Positions 8,498 through 17,817 of a stretch of DNA of 64,000 nt are shown one piece after another. Where the stretch lies: contig CAVPNJ010000006.1 of assembly GCA_963706785.1 (NCBI GenBank), positions 186,001 through 250,000 on the forward strand, in the 5' to 3' direction. Origin of the DNA: Pollutimonas sp963706785 (lineage in GTDB: Bacteria; Pseudomonadota; Gammaproteobacteria; Burkholderiales; Burkholderiaceae_B). The notes under the pieces are model-generated. The model was not told where the DNA came from. It saw only the letters and a program-made list of their open reading frames with translations, and made no database searches. The translations under genes were made by a program, and so were the position numbers. How positions within the stretch are numbered: position 1 is the stretch's first letter; every line of letters begins with the position of its first letter.

Positions 8498-8538
8498 ACA
8501 AACGATTTGTTATCGCTTGAGGGATTAGCCTGGCTAAT
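8498..8538 (-). promoter_or_regulatory. Composite LysR box, copy A
   Basis: Read on the minus strand, toward the aspartate dehydrogenase gene, this element is ATTAGC, three bases, GCTAAT, fifteen bases, then AAATCGTTTGT. Its downstream edge lies 77 bases before the start codon at 8421. The same two parts with the same 3- and 15-base gaps occur at 9596-9636. An inverted repeat (recognition site) with a separate element nearer the promoter is the usual arrangement of a LysR regulator's binding region, and the LysR gene lies between the two copies. Confidence 0.75.
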
Positions 8539-8563
8539 AGCTTGGGGGTAGCGCAAGCTCGCG

Positions 8564-9550
8564 CTATAGGCTAGGAATAGATGGCATCGCGCTATTCTCG
8601 GCGGTTTGGCTCGCCTGCTCTAGTATCCATTCTCGAAATTTCTGAATGGCGGAATGCTTGCGCGAGGACGTGTTCGTGAGCAGATAGTAGTCGCCAGCGC
8701 TTGGAACCCGTTGTACTTCGGGCATGAGTACTTCAAACTCGTTGCGCCCGGGATATCCCTGGAGCAGAACGTCGGGGATCAGTGCAATACCCTTGTGATC
8801 TTGTGCTGCGCCTAGCGCGATATAAAAATGGCCGTACTCCGGCTCGTCGCCGGCAGGCGCATAGGTGACGCCATAGGCTTTTAACCAGTCGCGCCAGGCG
8901 TGGGGACGGCTTGCCGTATGGACCAGCGAGGCCGTTTTGAAGTCTGCGATTTGCTCGATCGGCGGCTGGGTCGCATACCACTGCTTCGATGCGATAGGAA
9001 CCATCACATCGTGGAATAGCAAATCTGCTTCGATACCGGCCCATGATTGCAACATGACGAGATTTACGGTGGGGAAGTGAGACGGATATCGCTGACCGGG
9101 CAGCTTTCCCACTCGCAATGCCACGTCAATGTTGTGCGACTGCATATCGACCGGCCGGATGTCCGATACGACGTGTACTTCTATGTCGGGATGCGCCGAG
9201 GCAAACGAGGCCAAGCGCGGCATCAGCCATAGCGTGCCTATCGTGGGTATCGTGCTGACTGTAAGGGTTTCGTGGTGAGCGGGATTGGTCAAATTGCTGG
9301 TTGCTTTTTCAAGGCCCTCAAGCAGAATGCGACATGCCTCGTAATATTGTTCGCCTTGATGCGTAAGCTCGATTGTGCGGGCGTGCCGGATAAATAAAGG
9401 CGTTCCGAGAAACTCTTCCAGCTTGCGAATCTGCAGACTGATAGCCCCTTGCGTCACATAGAGTTCTTGAGCGGCCAAGGTGAAGGAAAGGTGTCGGGCA
9501 GCGGCTTCGAAGTATCGCGTGGCCAGCAACGGCGGGAGACGTCTAGTCAT
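8564..9550 (-). CDS. LysR-family regulator (GcvA-like)
   Basis: A 328-residue LysR-type regulator of the GcvA-like group. Its N-terminus reads RRLPPLLATRYFEAAARHLSF followed by the helix-turn-helix TLAAQELYVTQGAISLQIRK, and the effector domain starts near residue 95. It lies upstream of the aspartate dehydrogenase/SDR genes on the same strand and is divergent from the RraA-Bug genes. Two copies of a composite box (8498-8538 and 9596-9636) flank it, one in front of each target set, so I infer that it activates both and also controls itself. Confidence 0.9.
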   Translation of the reverse strand: MTRRLPPLLATRYFEAAARHLSFTLAAQELYVTQGAISLQIRKLEEFLGTPLFIRHARTIELTHQGEQYYEACRILLEGLEKATSNLTNPAHHETLTVSTIPTIGTLWLMPRLASFASAHPDIEVHVVSDIRPVDMQSHNIDVALRVGKLPGQRYPSHFPTVNLVMLQSWAGIEADLLFHDVMVPIASKQWYATQPPIEQIADFKTASLVHTASRPHAWRDWLKAYGVTYAPAGDEPEYGHFYIALGAAQDHKGIALIPDVLLQGYPGRNEFEVLMPEVQRVPSAGDYYLLTNTSSRKHSAIQKFREWILEQASQTAENSAMPSIPSL

Positions 9551-9595
9551 GTGAATCCGTCAAAAACCATGGGAAAGGTAGGCAAACAGCATGCT

Positions 9596-9636
9596 ATTAG
9601 CTGTGCTAATGGCTTCGCACACTTTAAATCGTTTGT
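9596..9636 (+). promoter_or_regulatory. Composite LysR box, copy B
   Basis: On the plus strand this element is ATTAGC (9596-9601), TGT, GCTAAT (9605-9610), fifteen bases, then AAATCGTTTGT (9626-9636). It faces the RraA gene at 9718, whose start codon is 82 bases beyond its edge, and also lies upstream of the LysR gene transcribed leftward from 9550. Sequence parts, gap lengths and distance to the target gene match copy A at 8498-8538. Confidence 0.75.
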
Positions 9637-9717
9637 CCGGGGATGGGTGCACCTCTAACATAAAAATATGCCGCGGGCCGATGCCCGCTTGGCGTTTCAT
9701 AAAGGAAGGAGCAGGTG

Positions 9718-10392
9718 ATGGTAGATCAGGAGTATAAGCAATCCGTTCGTGAACGCTTTTTGAAAGTGGATACATCGAACGTCGCCGACGTCTTGGACGA
9801 AATGGGTTATCCGGACCAGGGGCTTGCCGCTGGATTCCAGCGCCAAACCGGAGATGAGCGTCTGGCCGGATGGGCCTACACCATCCGCGGCCAAATGACA
9901 CCGTATGGCTTTGGTGGTGATGCCGACAAAATGAAGGCGTGTGCCGGTTTATCAGATGGTGACGTATCGGTCTGGTCGGGCGATGGCGATGGCATCTGCT
10001 ATTTCGGCGAACTTATTGCCATCGGTATGAAAGAGAAGGGCAGCGTCGGAGCCATTGTAGACGGCGGACTGCGCGATACGCGCTGGATCAAGGAGCTCGG
10101 CTTTACCGTCTTCGGTCGCTTCCGCACTCCGATACAGTCAATCAGTCGCTGGAAAGTCACCGGATGCAACGTGCCCGTCTTCATGGAAGGCGCAACCGGC
10201 CGTAGGGTCGCGGTTGCACCGGGCGACTTCATTCTCGGTGACGACGATGGCGCTCTGGTGATCCCGCAGGCCCTTGTGGACGAAGTACTGCAAAGGTCCG
10301 AGCAATTAACGCAGCAAGAGATCGATATCCGCGCAAGCTTAAGTCAGGGCATGTCCTTGGCAGAGGCGTTAGATAAGTATGGCCACGTTTAA
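9718..10392 (+). CDS. RraA-family aldolase/decarboxylase
   Basis: A 224-residue protein of the RraA fold. Members include 4-hydroxy-4-methyl-2-oxoglutarate and 4-carboxy-4-hydroxy-2-oxoadipate aldolases, which often decarboxylate oxaloacetate too. The characteristic VDGGLRDTRWIKELGF lies near residue 112, with Arg and Asp forming the divalent-metal and pyruvate site; VAPGDFILGDDDGALVIP follows. ATG 9718 is chosen over GTG 9715, with AAGGAAGGAG upstream. It precedes a Bug receptor gene and shares a LysR box with the aspartate dehydrogenase set, so I favour a catabolic C-C lyase or decarboxylase over the RNase E-inhibitor role of E. coli RraA. Confidence 0.85.
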   Translation: MVDQEYKQSVRERFLKVDTSNVADVLDEMGYPDQGLAAGFQRQTGDERLAGWAYTIRGQMTPYGFGGDADKMKACAGLSDGDVSVWSGDGDGICYFGELIAIGMKEKGSVGAIVDGGLRDTRWIKELGFTVFGRFRTPIQSISRWKVTGCNVPVFMEGATGRRVAVAPGDFILGDDDGALVIPQALVDEVLQRSEQLTQQEIDIRASLSQGMSLAEALDKYGHV

Positions 10393-10482
10393 GAGCCAGT
10401 AAACCGCATACCTCGCCGTCGCGATTGGCAAATATATGCCGACGCGGCGGTGTGAACGAAGTGAACCCGTATGGAGGAGCCA

Positions 10483-11475
10483 ATGAACATGAGGAAAAGT
10501 TCCGGCGCACTATTGCGCAAGGTTATAAAAACAACAATGTTTGCACTAGCTTGTGGTGTGGTGAGCACGGCGCACGCTTGGCCGGACCGGGCCATAAAAA
10601 TGATCGTCCCGTTTCCGGCCGGCGGGATCAATGACACCGTGGCACGCCTGACAGCGACGTATCTGGGTGAAGAGCTCAAGACGAGTATTGTTGTTGAAAA
10701 CCGCGCCGGCGCGGGCGGAACCATTGGGACCATGACCGCGGTGAATAGCCAGGCCGACGGTTATACGCTGTTATTGGGCGCTACCAGCACAATCGCTGTG
10801 GCACCAAACCTTTACAAGAATGTCGGATACGCGCCAGGAAAAGATTTGGTGGCATTGGGCGGCATTGCGTCTGCGCCAAGCGTCGCGGTGACGGCGGTAG
10901 ACTCGCCGTGGAGCGACCTGGGCGCATTGGTAGCCGCCGACAAAAAAGAGCCCGCAGCGATCAATTATGGGTCGGCCGGGGCGGGCACCAGCCATCATAT
11001 TCAGACCGAACTATTGAAGCTGCGCACCGGTTCGCAGTGGGTGCATGTTCCTTATCGCGGGGGCGCGCCCGCGATGACCGACCTGATGGGCAAGCAAATT
11101 GAATTGCTGCTGGAACCCTTGCCTACCGCGCTGCCTTTTGTGCAGTCCGGGCGCGTGAAAGCCTTGGGCGTCACAACCTTGCAGCGATCGGCGGTATTGC
11201 CCGATGTGAAAACCTTCCATGAACAGGGAATTACCGACTACGAGGCAACGCTGTGGTTTGGACTATTCGCACCGGCCGGTGTACCAACCGAAGTCCGCGA
11301 TAAAGTCGGAGAGGCTTTGCGCCGCGTATTTGCGCGACCAGAGGTCAAAAAGGACCTTCATCAGCGCGGCATCGACGCGTATGCGGGTGCGCCTAAGCAG
11401 TTTGGCGAATTTGTCGAAGCTGAAATCAAGCTTTGGGGCGACGTAATCAAGCAGGCCCGCATCAGTGTTGATTAA
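10483..11475 (+). CDS. Bug/TctC-family periplasmic receptor
   Basis: A 330-residue periplasmic solute receptor. A signal peptide of about 32 residues ends at STAHA before WPDR. The carboxylate-binding loop PFPAGGINDTVAR and the VENRAGAGGTIGT segment identify the Bug (TctC) family, whose ligands are usually di- or tricarboxylates or aromatic acids. I chose ATG 10483, placed after GGAGGAG. It follows the RraA gene by 90 bases and probably shares its LysR-controlled message. No TctA/TctB membrane genes lie nearby, so it must work with a distant transporter or as a sensor. Confidence 0.9.
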   Translation: MNMRKSSGALLRKVIKTTMFALACGVVSTAHAWPDRAIKMIVPFPAGGINDTVARLTATYLGEELKTSIVVENRAGAGGTIGTMTAVNSQADGYTLLLGATSTIAVAPNLYKNVGYAPGKDLVALGGIASAPSVAVTAVDSPWSDLGALVAADKKEPAAINYGSAGAGTSHHIQTELLKLRTGSQWVHVPYRGGAPAMTDLMGKQIELLLEPLPTALPFVQSGRVKALGVTTLQRSAVLPDVKTFHEQGITDYEATLWFGLFAPAGVPTEVRDKVGEALRRVFARPEVKKDLHQRGIDAYAGAPKQFGEFVEAEIKLWGDVIKQARISVD

Positions 11476-11662
11476 GCGAAAAAGTTAAGGGCGCATTCAC
11501 ATCGAACAGAAAGAATGGCAAGCAGCCCTTTTAGCCGTCAACGAGAAGGCATTCATGACGTCAATTTAAATGTCGAAGCTGCGTTTATAGACGGTTGGAA
11601 GCTTAGTAGCGGTTTTATTTATGATGAGTGTTATCGGGAGGTTGTAGCGGCACGGTAGGAAC

Positions 11663-12110
11663 TTATTCGGAAGCTTTGGCCGATGCGAATTCGGACTCTA
11701 CCCGATCGATATGGTCGGCCAAGATCCGCTGTGCCGTTTCACCATCTTTTTGCTTGATGCACTCAAGTAGCTGGCGGTGCTGATCATTTGATGTTTTGCA
11801 CCGCGAGGCATCTTTGAAGAATACGGTCCGCCGGTTGGCGGACATGATGTAAAAAGGGTGAACCATCTGAGTCAGCACAGTATTGTGCGCTGCCTTGAAT
11901 CCTCGCGCAGAACCCCCTGCCGAAATCGAAGCGCTCCGATACGTACTCGTTCTGAGGGCAGGCGCTCGCCCGCCCCGCAAGTCGAAGCCGTCATGCCGTA
12001 CTGATTAGCAAATTTCTTATGGTCATCACTATTGATGGCATCAGCGAATCGGCTTTCCAGTTCTCGACCCGTTTCGGCCGAGAAACTGCAGAAAATGCTG
12101 CTTGCGGGCA
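11663..12110 (-). pseudogene. GntR-family (FCD domain) regulator remnant
   Basis: The leftmost part reads as a typical FCD ligand-binding domain end: HNTVLTQMVHPFYIMSANR followed by HRQLLECIKQKDGETAQRIL and ADHIDRVE. Further upstream on the same strand, in another frame, ELESRFADAINSDDHKKF looks like an earlier part of the same domain. No helix-turn-helix domain is recognisable, and the frames are broken. I read this as the decayed 3' part of a GntR regulator gene that once accompanied the broken thiamine-diphosphate enzyme gene just upstream. Confidence 0.55.
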
Positions 12111-12279
12111 AGGCAAGCTGGAGTTACTCGAGTGGGCCAAAGAGGTCGAGCAAGGATGCCCGGTGCGAGCGGATTCACTGAAGTGCCCGACGCCCTGAAG
12201 AAGATTGTTGACGAAAGAGGAGCCCACGATGACCTGCCGTCAAACTGCAATTTATGCCGCGCTTCGGCACAGGCTGGTT

Positions 12280-13911
12280 TCATGGCGCATACCGATTTCG
12301 GTCGGTTTTCACTTCAATGAACACGGGTTCATTGCCGCCAAAGCATCGCCAACTAGTCTGTCGATATCGGCCTCATTGTCCAGCACCAAAGACTTGATGC
12401 CGAAGGCGGCTGCCATCGCGCGAAAATCCGGATTCAGCAGCGATGTACCGCTGACGCGTCCTGGGTATTCATGCTCTTGATTGATCCGGATGGATGCATA
12501 GCAATTGTTGTTGGACAGAATGAATACCACGGGCAGCTTATGTTGCACGGCGGCGATCATTTCGTTGCCGGTCATCAAGAAGCCGCCATCGCCGACCATG
12601 CATATGGTTTTCCGTTGCCCCGGATGCCGTAGGGCGTGCGCCACGGCTGGGGTGTGCCGTAGCCCATTGCTCCGGAAAGCGGCGACATCAGGCGTTGCTC
12701 TTCGCGAAAGCGGAAGTAGCGATAAACCGGTGCGGCGAAGGTGCCGGCGTCCACGCACACTGTGGCTTTGATGGCGCCTGCTCGGACACGCTACGGACTA
12801 CCTTGCTGAAATCAATACCCTGGCTGGTCTGCGGACGGGCCATTCGGCATGAGTTTCGTGATGCTCACGCGTCGTTGTACCCGGCTTTTAAGCGTTCGGA
12901 CGGTATTGCCGGCGGGGTGTCGGGTGTAAGCGATTTCACTAAGTGAACCGGGTCGCACACCAGACCGTAGTCGCCGCTGTAGTGCTGTCCCACTACCTTG
13001 TCGTCGGGATAGCAATGCACCAGCGTTTGCCGGGGGCGCGGCAGGCTGGGGAAGGAGTAGCCCTGGTCAGTGGGGATATGCCCCAGCCCCTAGTACCCAG
13101 GGCAAGAATCAGGTCGCTCAGTGGAAGGCCTCGGACTGGGTGGCGGAGGTGGCCAAGCCCAGCTCTCCTGCATACAAGGGATGGGTCTGCGGAAGGGTCT
13201 CCTCCCGGCGAAACGAGATCGCAACGGGAATATTCCACGCGCGAGCGAAACGATTCGGTGTGACGCGTCGCTCGCGTCCTGCTCGAACATTCCGCCGGCA
13301 ATGATCAATGGGCGCTTGGCGTGGCGTAGCTGTTCTTCCAGCGCGTGCAGCGTACCGCGGTCGGGCAGCGTGGGTGCTTGAGGGTTCAGCTTCCAAACGG
13401 GTTGCTCCCGTGGGTTGTTGCTGAATGTCTTCGGGTATGACCAGCACCACTGGTCCCGGAGTGCCGGTGGTGGCCACGCGCAGGGCTTTGAAGGCGGCTT
13501 CCGCCAGTTGCTGCGGTTCTGTCGCTTCAAAAACCCATTTGGCGATTGAGCCAAACATTTTTTGATAATCGATTTCCTGGAAAGCTTCGCGCGCAGGTCG
13601 CACTTTGGAATTTGTCCAATCAGCAGAATCATGGGAACGCCGTCTGCTGTGCGGTGTGTACGGCGATCGTGGCATTGCTGGCGCCCGGTCCGGCTGACCA
13701 TTGCAATCCCTGGTCTGCCGGTCAGGCGTCCGTCGGCCACGGCCATATAGCCCGCCCCGCCTTCGTGGCGGCAGACCACGGTATCAATGCCTGGGAAATC
13801 CAGTAGGGCATCCAGTACGCCCAGATAGCTTTCCCCCGGGACAAGGAAGACGCGGTCGATGCCGTTAGCGTGGAAGACATTCAGTAGTGCGTGGGCGGAC
13901 ATGCTTTTCAT
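12280..13911 (-). pseudogene. Thiamine-diphosphate enzyme (acetolactate synthase-like), decayed
   Basis: About 1.6 kb, nearly the full length of a 540-residue thiamine-diphosphate enzyme, but spread over all three frames. The N-terminus is clear (MSAHALLNVFHANGIDRVF, then LVPGESYLGVLDALLDF, and the catalytic Glu region CRHEGGAGYMA). Later pieces include DGVPMILLIGQI, WVFEATEPQQLAEAAFKALR, KRPLIIAGGMFEQDASD and SDLILALGTRGW. The cofactor-binding region is VGDGGFLMTGNEM, and the true end PVFIEVKTDRNRYAP returns in yet another frame with its stop at 12280. At least six frame changes make this a real pseudogene. The family includes acetolactate synthase, benzaldehyde lyase and oxalyl-CoA decarboxylase types; the original substrate is unknown. 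Confidence 0.85.
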
Positions 13912-14116
13912 GGTTTTTAAGCGGATGACGCAGGTAGATATCGGTTTATGTAACGTATTTCAGTATTGTCCAAAATGGTCTTAGCGCTAACAATGGCTGG
14001 CGGGGCATATCGGCTATACTTTTTACGAAAGATCAAAACGGCAGTGTCGGCATATCTTTGTATGGCAGACTTGATGGCCTTTCGGTCATTCCCATTATTC
14101 GTAAGGACGGAATACG

Positions 14117-15058
14117 GTGGACCTGAAGCGTCTGGAATACTTTCTGCTGGTTGCCGATTACGGTAGCTTTTCCAAGGCTTCCAGTGTGGTCGGCGTGGCG
14201 CAGCCAGCCCTGGGCCGTCAGGTACAGCGCCTGGAAGAAGAGTGCGGTGCCAAGTTGTTATACCGCCATGGCCGTGGCGTGTCCCTTACACCCGAGGGCG
14301 AGATTTTTTCCGAACGCATCCGGCCGCTACTCAAGAAGTTGGCCTTGGCCGCGGACGGTTTAAGTCAGGCCGAGCGGCCATTAAGCGGTTCTGTCACGCT
14401 AGGCCTGACGCCCACCATGATGTCGTTGATGGGTCTGCCCCTACTGCAGAAAATGCGCGCCATCGCACCCGGAATCAAGTTGAATTTTCTGACGGGCTAC
14501 AGCGGTTATGTTCATGAGTGGCTGGTCGATGGACGCCTGGACATTGCAATTCTTCACGATGCGCGCCGTTCCCAGCACATTTCTGTTGATGCACTTGCCA
14601 CCGCCCGTTTGTTTCTTGTGTCGCATCCGGGTGTGGCGCAGCCGGTCGGGGTTAGTCGAAAGGCTGGTTTACCGGTACGCGCACTGCAAGGCTTGCCGCT
14701 GGCGCTGCCCAGCAGTTCTCATGGCCTGCGCCGTTCGGTAGAGCAGGCGGCCACCAGGCTTAAAATAAACCTGGATATCCAGTACGAGCTGGACACCCTT
14801 ACCCTGATGAAAGCGATTTCCCTGGCCGGGATCGCCCATACCATCCTGGCGCTGCCCGCAGTGGTGGATGAGGTGAAAGCGGGTACGCTCAAGGCCGTGC
14901 TGCTGGAGTCGCCGCCCATCGAAACACGGTTGATGATCGCCACGTCGCTGAATCGGCCCCTTACGCGCGCAGGCCGTGCGGTGCTTGAACAGATTCGTCC
15001 GGTGCTACGTCTGGCAGTTGAATCCGCGGCTGTTCCACTGCATATGCAGCTAGATTAA
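14117..15058 (+). CDS. LysR-family transcriptional regulator
   Basis: A 313-residue LysR-type regulator beginning with GTG at 14117, preceded by AAGGACGG. The helix-turn-helix region reads LKRLEYFLLVADYGSFSKAS then VVGVAQPALGRQVQRLEEE. It is divergent from the decayed thiamine-diphosphate enzyme gene and lies 165 bases upstream of a Bug receptor and a D-2-hydroxyacid dehydrogenase gene on the same strand, which are the likely remaining targets. The loss of the divergent enzyme suggests the original regulon is only partly intact. Confidence 0.9.
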   Translation: MDLKRLEYFLLVADYGSFSKASSVVGVAQPALGRQVQRLEEECGAKLLYRHGRGVSLTPEGEIFSERIRPLLKKLALAADGLSQAERPLSGSVTLGLTPTMMSLMGLPLLQKMRAIAPGIKLNFLTGYSGYVHEWLVDGRLDIAILHDARRSQHISVDALATARLFLVSHPGVAQPVGVSRKAGLPVRALQGLPLALPSSSHGLRRSVEQAATRLKINLDIQYELDTLTLMKAISLAGIAHTILALPAVVDEVKAGTLKAVLLESPPIETRLMIATSLNRPLTRAGRAVLEQIRPVLRLAVESAAVPLHMQLD

Positions 15059-15223
15059 ATATGCCGGGAAATTTTTCAAGATAAACCAAAATAGCATAGC
15101 TGATACAAGATTGAAACCATAGAAACCTGGTTGCCAAGCCATGCATAATCGCTGAATAAAAGTTGTTCTGCGATCACTTGACATGCTTGACTAGAAGAAA
15201 TCCATACAACCAGGAGACATAAT

Positions 15224-16198
15224 ATGTTCAGGAAGACAATTAAATCAGTGGCCGTTGGTCTGTCCTTGGCTGCGGCCGGCGCCGCTTACGCCGCCAAGGA
15301 TTACCCCAGTCATCCTGTCACACTGATTATTCCTGTGGCAGCCGGTGGAACCACCGATATCGCGGGGCGTGCGTTGGCCAAACAATTGAAGGACGAGTTG
15401 GGACAGACGGTAGTGGTGGAAAATCGTCCCGGCGCCAGTGGTAGTATTGCCAACGCCTACGTCGCGCGGGCCAAGCCCGATGGCTACACGCTGGTGTTGT
15501 CGTACGAGGGCTTCCATACTGGCAACCCCGTGCTCATGAAAGACATGAGCTGGGATCCGATCAAAGACTTCACGCCGATCGCCGAGGTGATTCGCGGACC
15601 GCACCTGATGTTGGTTCCCGCCAGTTCGCCCGCCAAGACCTTGCAGGACTTCATTAAGCTGGCCAAACAGAAACCGGGTTCGATGAACTTCGCTTCGTCG
15701 GGGGTGGGGTCAATACAGCATTTGGGCGGCGAACTGTTCCAGCTTAAAACGAATACTGACATGGTGCATGTACCTTATAGCGGTGCCGCACCCGCGATGA
15801 AGGACCTGTTGGCCGGCCGTATCGATATGTTTATTACCACGCCGCCCACCGCCATGGCCCACGTGGAGGCCGGCACCCTGCGCGCGCTGGCGATAACCAG
15901 CAGCCAACGTCACCCTCAACTGCCTAATATTCCCACTACTGCGGAAGCAGGCTTGCCCGAATTTCAATTAGAGGCCTGGTTCTCGGTGTTCGGTCCTGCC
16001 AATATGCCAGTCGATGTCGTCGAAAAGTTGGCCTCGGTCATGCGCAAAGTCATCACGTCGGACGAATTCAAGTCGCAGATGAACGCACAAGGGTCGAACG
16101 CCAGCTATCGTTCCCCCGCTGAATTGGGCCAGATCGTGAAAGATGATCTGGCGAAATGGGGAGACGTAGTCAAGACAGCCGGTATCTCGGCCAACTGA
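15224..16198 (+). CDS. Bug/TctC-family periplasmic receptor
   Basis: A 324-residue periplasmic receptor with a signal peptide of about 23 residues (GAAYA before AKDYPS). Family marks are the loop IPVAAGGTTDIAGR and VVENRPGASGSIAN, followed by YVARAKPDGYTL. The ATG at 15224 follows AGGAGAC. Its TGA shares bases with the ATG of the downstream hydroxyacid dehydrogenase gene, so the two are translationally coupled. I infer that the receptor binds a 2-hydroxy- or 2-keto-carboxylate acted on by that enzyme. Confidence 0.9.
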   Translation: MFRKTIKSVAVGLSLAAAGAAYAAKDYPSHPVTLIIPVAAGGTTDIAGRALAKQLKDELGQTVVVENRPGASGSIANAYVARAKPDGYTLVLSYEGFHTGNPVLMKDMSWDPIKDFTPIAEVIRGPHLMLVPASSPAKTLQDFIKLAKQKPGSMNFASSGVGSIQHLGGELFQLKTNTDMVHVPYSGAAPAMKDLLAGRIDMFITTPPTAMAHVEAGTLRALAITSSQRHPQLPNIPTTAEAGLPEFQLEAWFSVFGPANMPVDVVEKLASVMRKVITSDEFKSQMNAQGSNASYRSPAELGQIVKDDLAKWGDVVKTAGISAN

Positions 16199-17199
16199 TG
16201 ATGAAAACTGCAAGCCCCGTTATTGCCATTGTCGACGATTACGAGGGCTTTGTTCCCTCGCTGGATGCATACAAAGTGCTGAAAGCGGGGCTGCCCGATG
16301 CCGACATTCGCTTCATTACCCAGCAGCCTTTCAGCGTTTCGCTGGCGCGACAAATGCACGATGTTCAGTATCTGGTGCTGATACGCGAGCGCTCGAAGAT
16401 AACAGCGCAATTGCTTGATTACCTGCCGTCATTGATAGCGCTGGTGCAAACCGGTACGGCCGGCCATGCGGCCACCTCTCATATAGATCAGGATGCCTGT
16501 GCGCGACGCGGCATTGCCATTCTTGAAGGCGGAAGCAGCGATGGCTATTCCGCCGCCGAGATCACCTGGTCATTAATCCTGAACGCCAGCCGCAACGTGC
16601 ATCATTACATGGACAGCATGAAGCAGGGGGCCTGGCATCAGGGTAATCCTTCGCGCCAGATTGGGCGTGCATTGCACGGCCAGACCCTTGGAATTCTGGG
16701 CTATGGCCGGATCGGTCAACTGCTGGGCCGCTACGCCCAGGCTTTCGGTATGGATGTATTGGTTTGGGGACGCGAAAGTACCCGTGCGGCTGCCCGGGCC
16801 ACCGGCGCGCGTATGGCTGCAAATCGCGATGCCTTATTCGAGCAAAGCGATATCCTTGCGCTTCAAATGCGTATGAACGCCGAGTCGCGTCATTCCGTTA
16901 CGCGGCATGATCTGGACCTGATGAAGCCCTCGTCGCTACTGGTGAATACCGCAAGGCCCGGCCTGATCGAGCCAGGCGCCTTGGCGGCCGCCCTCAAAGC
17001 CGGCCGTCCCGGTCGGGCAGCGCTTGACGTGCACGAGGACGAGCCCGTTCTTCAAGCGTCTGAGCTCACAGCGTTGCACAACTGCATCGCTACGCCGCAT
17101 ATTGGATATGTAGAGCGCAACAGCTATGAAATTTTGTTCGGCTCGGCATTCAGGACGTTGATGGAGCATTTGAATTCGTCTGCTGCGACCATGAAATGA
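16198..17199 (+). CDS. D-2-hydroxyacid dehydrogenase family protein
   Basis: A 333-residue NAD-dependent D-isomer 2-hydroxyacid dehydrogenase. The nucleotide motif LGYGRIGQLLGRYAQAFG begins near residue 165; the catalytic Arg is in NTARPGLIEPGAL, the Glu in DVHEDEPV, and the His in ATPHIGYVERNSYE. It uses the ATG in the TGATGATG junction with the preceding Bug gene. The subgroup resembles phosphoglycerate dehydrogenase-like enzymes of unknown substrate. Transcription after it runs into a decayed region, so this is probably the last intact gene of the operon. Confidence 0.9.
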   Translation: MMKTASPVIAIVDDYEGFVPSLDAYKVLKAGLPDADIRFITQQPFSVSLARQMHDVQYLVLIRERSKITAQLLDYLPSLIALVQTGTAGHAATSHIDQDACARRGIAILEGGSSDGYSAAEITWSLILNASRNVHHYMDSMKQGAWHQGNPSRQIGRALHGQTLGILGYGRIGQLLGRYAQAFGMDVLVWGRESTRAAARATGARMAANRDALFEQSDILALQMRMNAESRHSVTRHDLDLMKPSSLLVNTARPGLIEPGALAAALKAGRPGRAALDVHEDEPVLQASELTALHNCIATPHIGYVERNSYEILFGSAFRTLMEHLNSSAATMK

Positions 17200-17333
17200 A
17201 CTATTGCCCTGCAATATGAAATTTGCCAAGGCTGCAGAGCATGGCCCTTGTATATGCCTGCTCTGCTTACCGGCAGGTGGCCCAGTGTCTTATCCGTCCT
17301 TGCCTTATCCCATTTCCTCATAACACACATGGC

Positions 17334-17453
17334 GTCGAATTCGTGCGGCTGCTTGCCGAGCGTATTCTGGTTCTTGATGGCGCCATGGGTACCATGATCC
17401 AGCAATACAAACTGGGCGAAAAGGACTTTCGCGGGACGCGATTAATGGCCTGA
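17334..17453 (+). pseudogene. metH N-terminal fragment
   Basis: About 40 codons match the start of cobalamin-dependent methionine synthase: FVRLLAERILVLDGAMGTMI then QQYKLGEKDFRG, which contains the hallmark DGAMGTMIQ of the homocysteine-binding domain. The frame ends at a TGA at 17451 and no further MetH sequence is recognisable downstream. It is a truncated relic, probably left by a deletion in the decayed stretch between the hydroxyacid dehydrogenase gene and tRNA-Sec. Confidence 0.7.
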
Positions 17454-17817
17454 CAGGATCTGCTCCTTGATAGTGGCGGCGATGGCCGAACGCTTGGAAG
17501 TCATCGTTGAAGATCCCGGATTTCTGAGCCCGATTCAGTGCAGCACTGAAGAAACCGAATGTCGTCAAGGCACTCCGGAAGATGGGCTCCACATCCGTAG
17601 CCGAATCGCGGCAAGGATTCCAGGCCTTTGTTACCCACGACGCCCCGGTTTGGATAGAGGTGGTTGAAAAATCTGGCGCCCGCATCGATTGACCGAAGCA
17701 ATTAACAGTCTATTCTTGGAGAAAATTTATGGATCCCCTGGCCAGATTATTTGAAGGCATGCCTTCGTTCATCATCATCGATTAGGCTTGTGCTCAACTG
17801 TGTCTTGCAGCGGCCCG
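17454..17817. other. Decayed or non-coding stretch
   Basis: Between the metH fragment and the selB remnant no reading frame resembles a known protein. A short plus-strand piece (MDPLARLFEGMPSFIIID, from 17729 to a TAG at 17783) has a plausible start but ends after 18 codons and was not identified. The surrounding relics suggest this is eroded coding sequence. Confidence 0.4.

Noticed and set aside
17305..17685. A 126-codon minus-strand frame opposite the metH fragment
   Set aside because: It matches no family I recognise, has no ribosome-binding site and lies opposite a clear metH relic in a decayed region.
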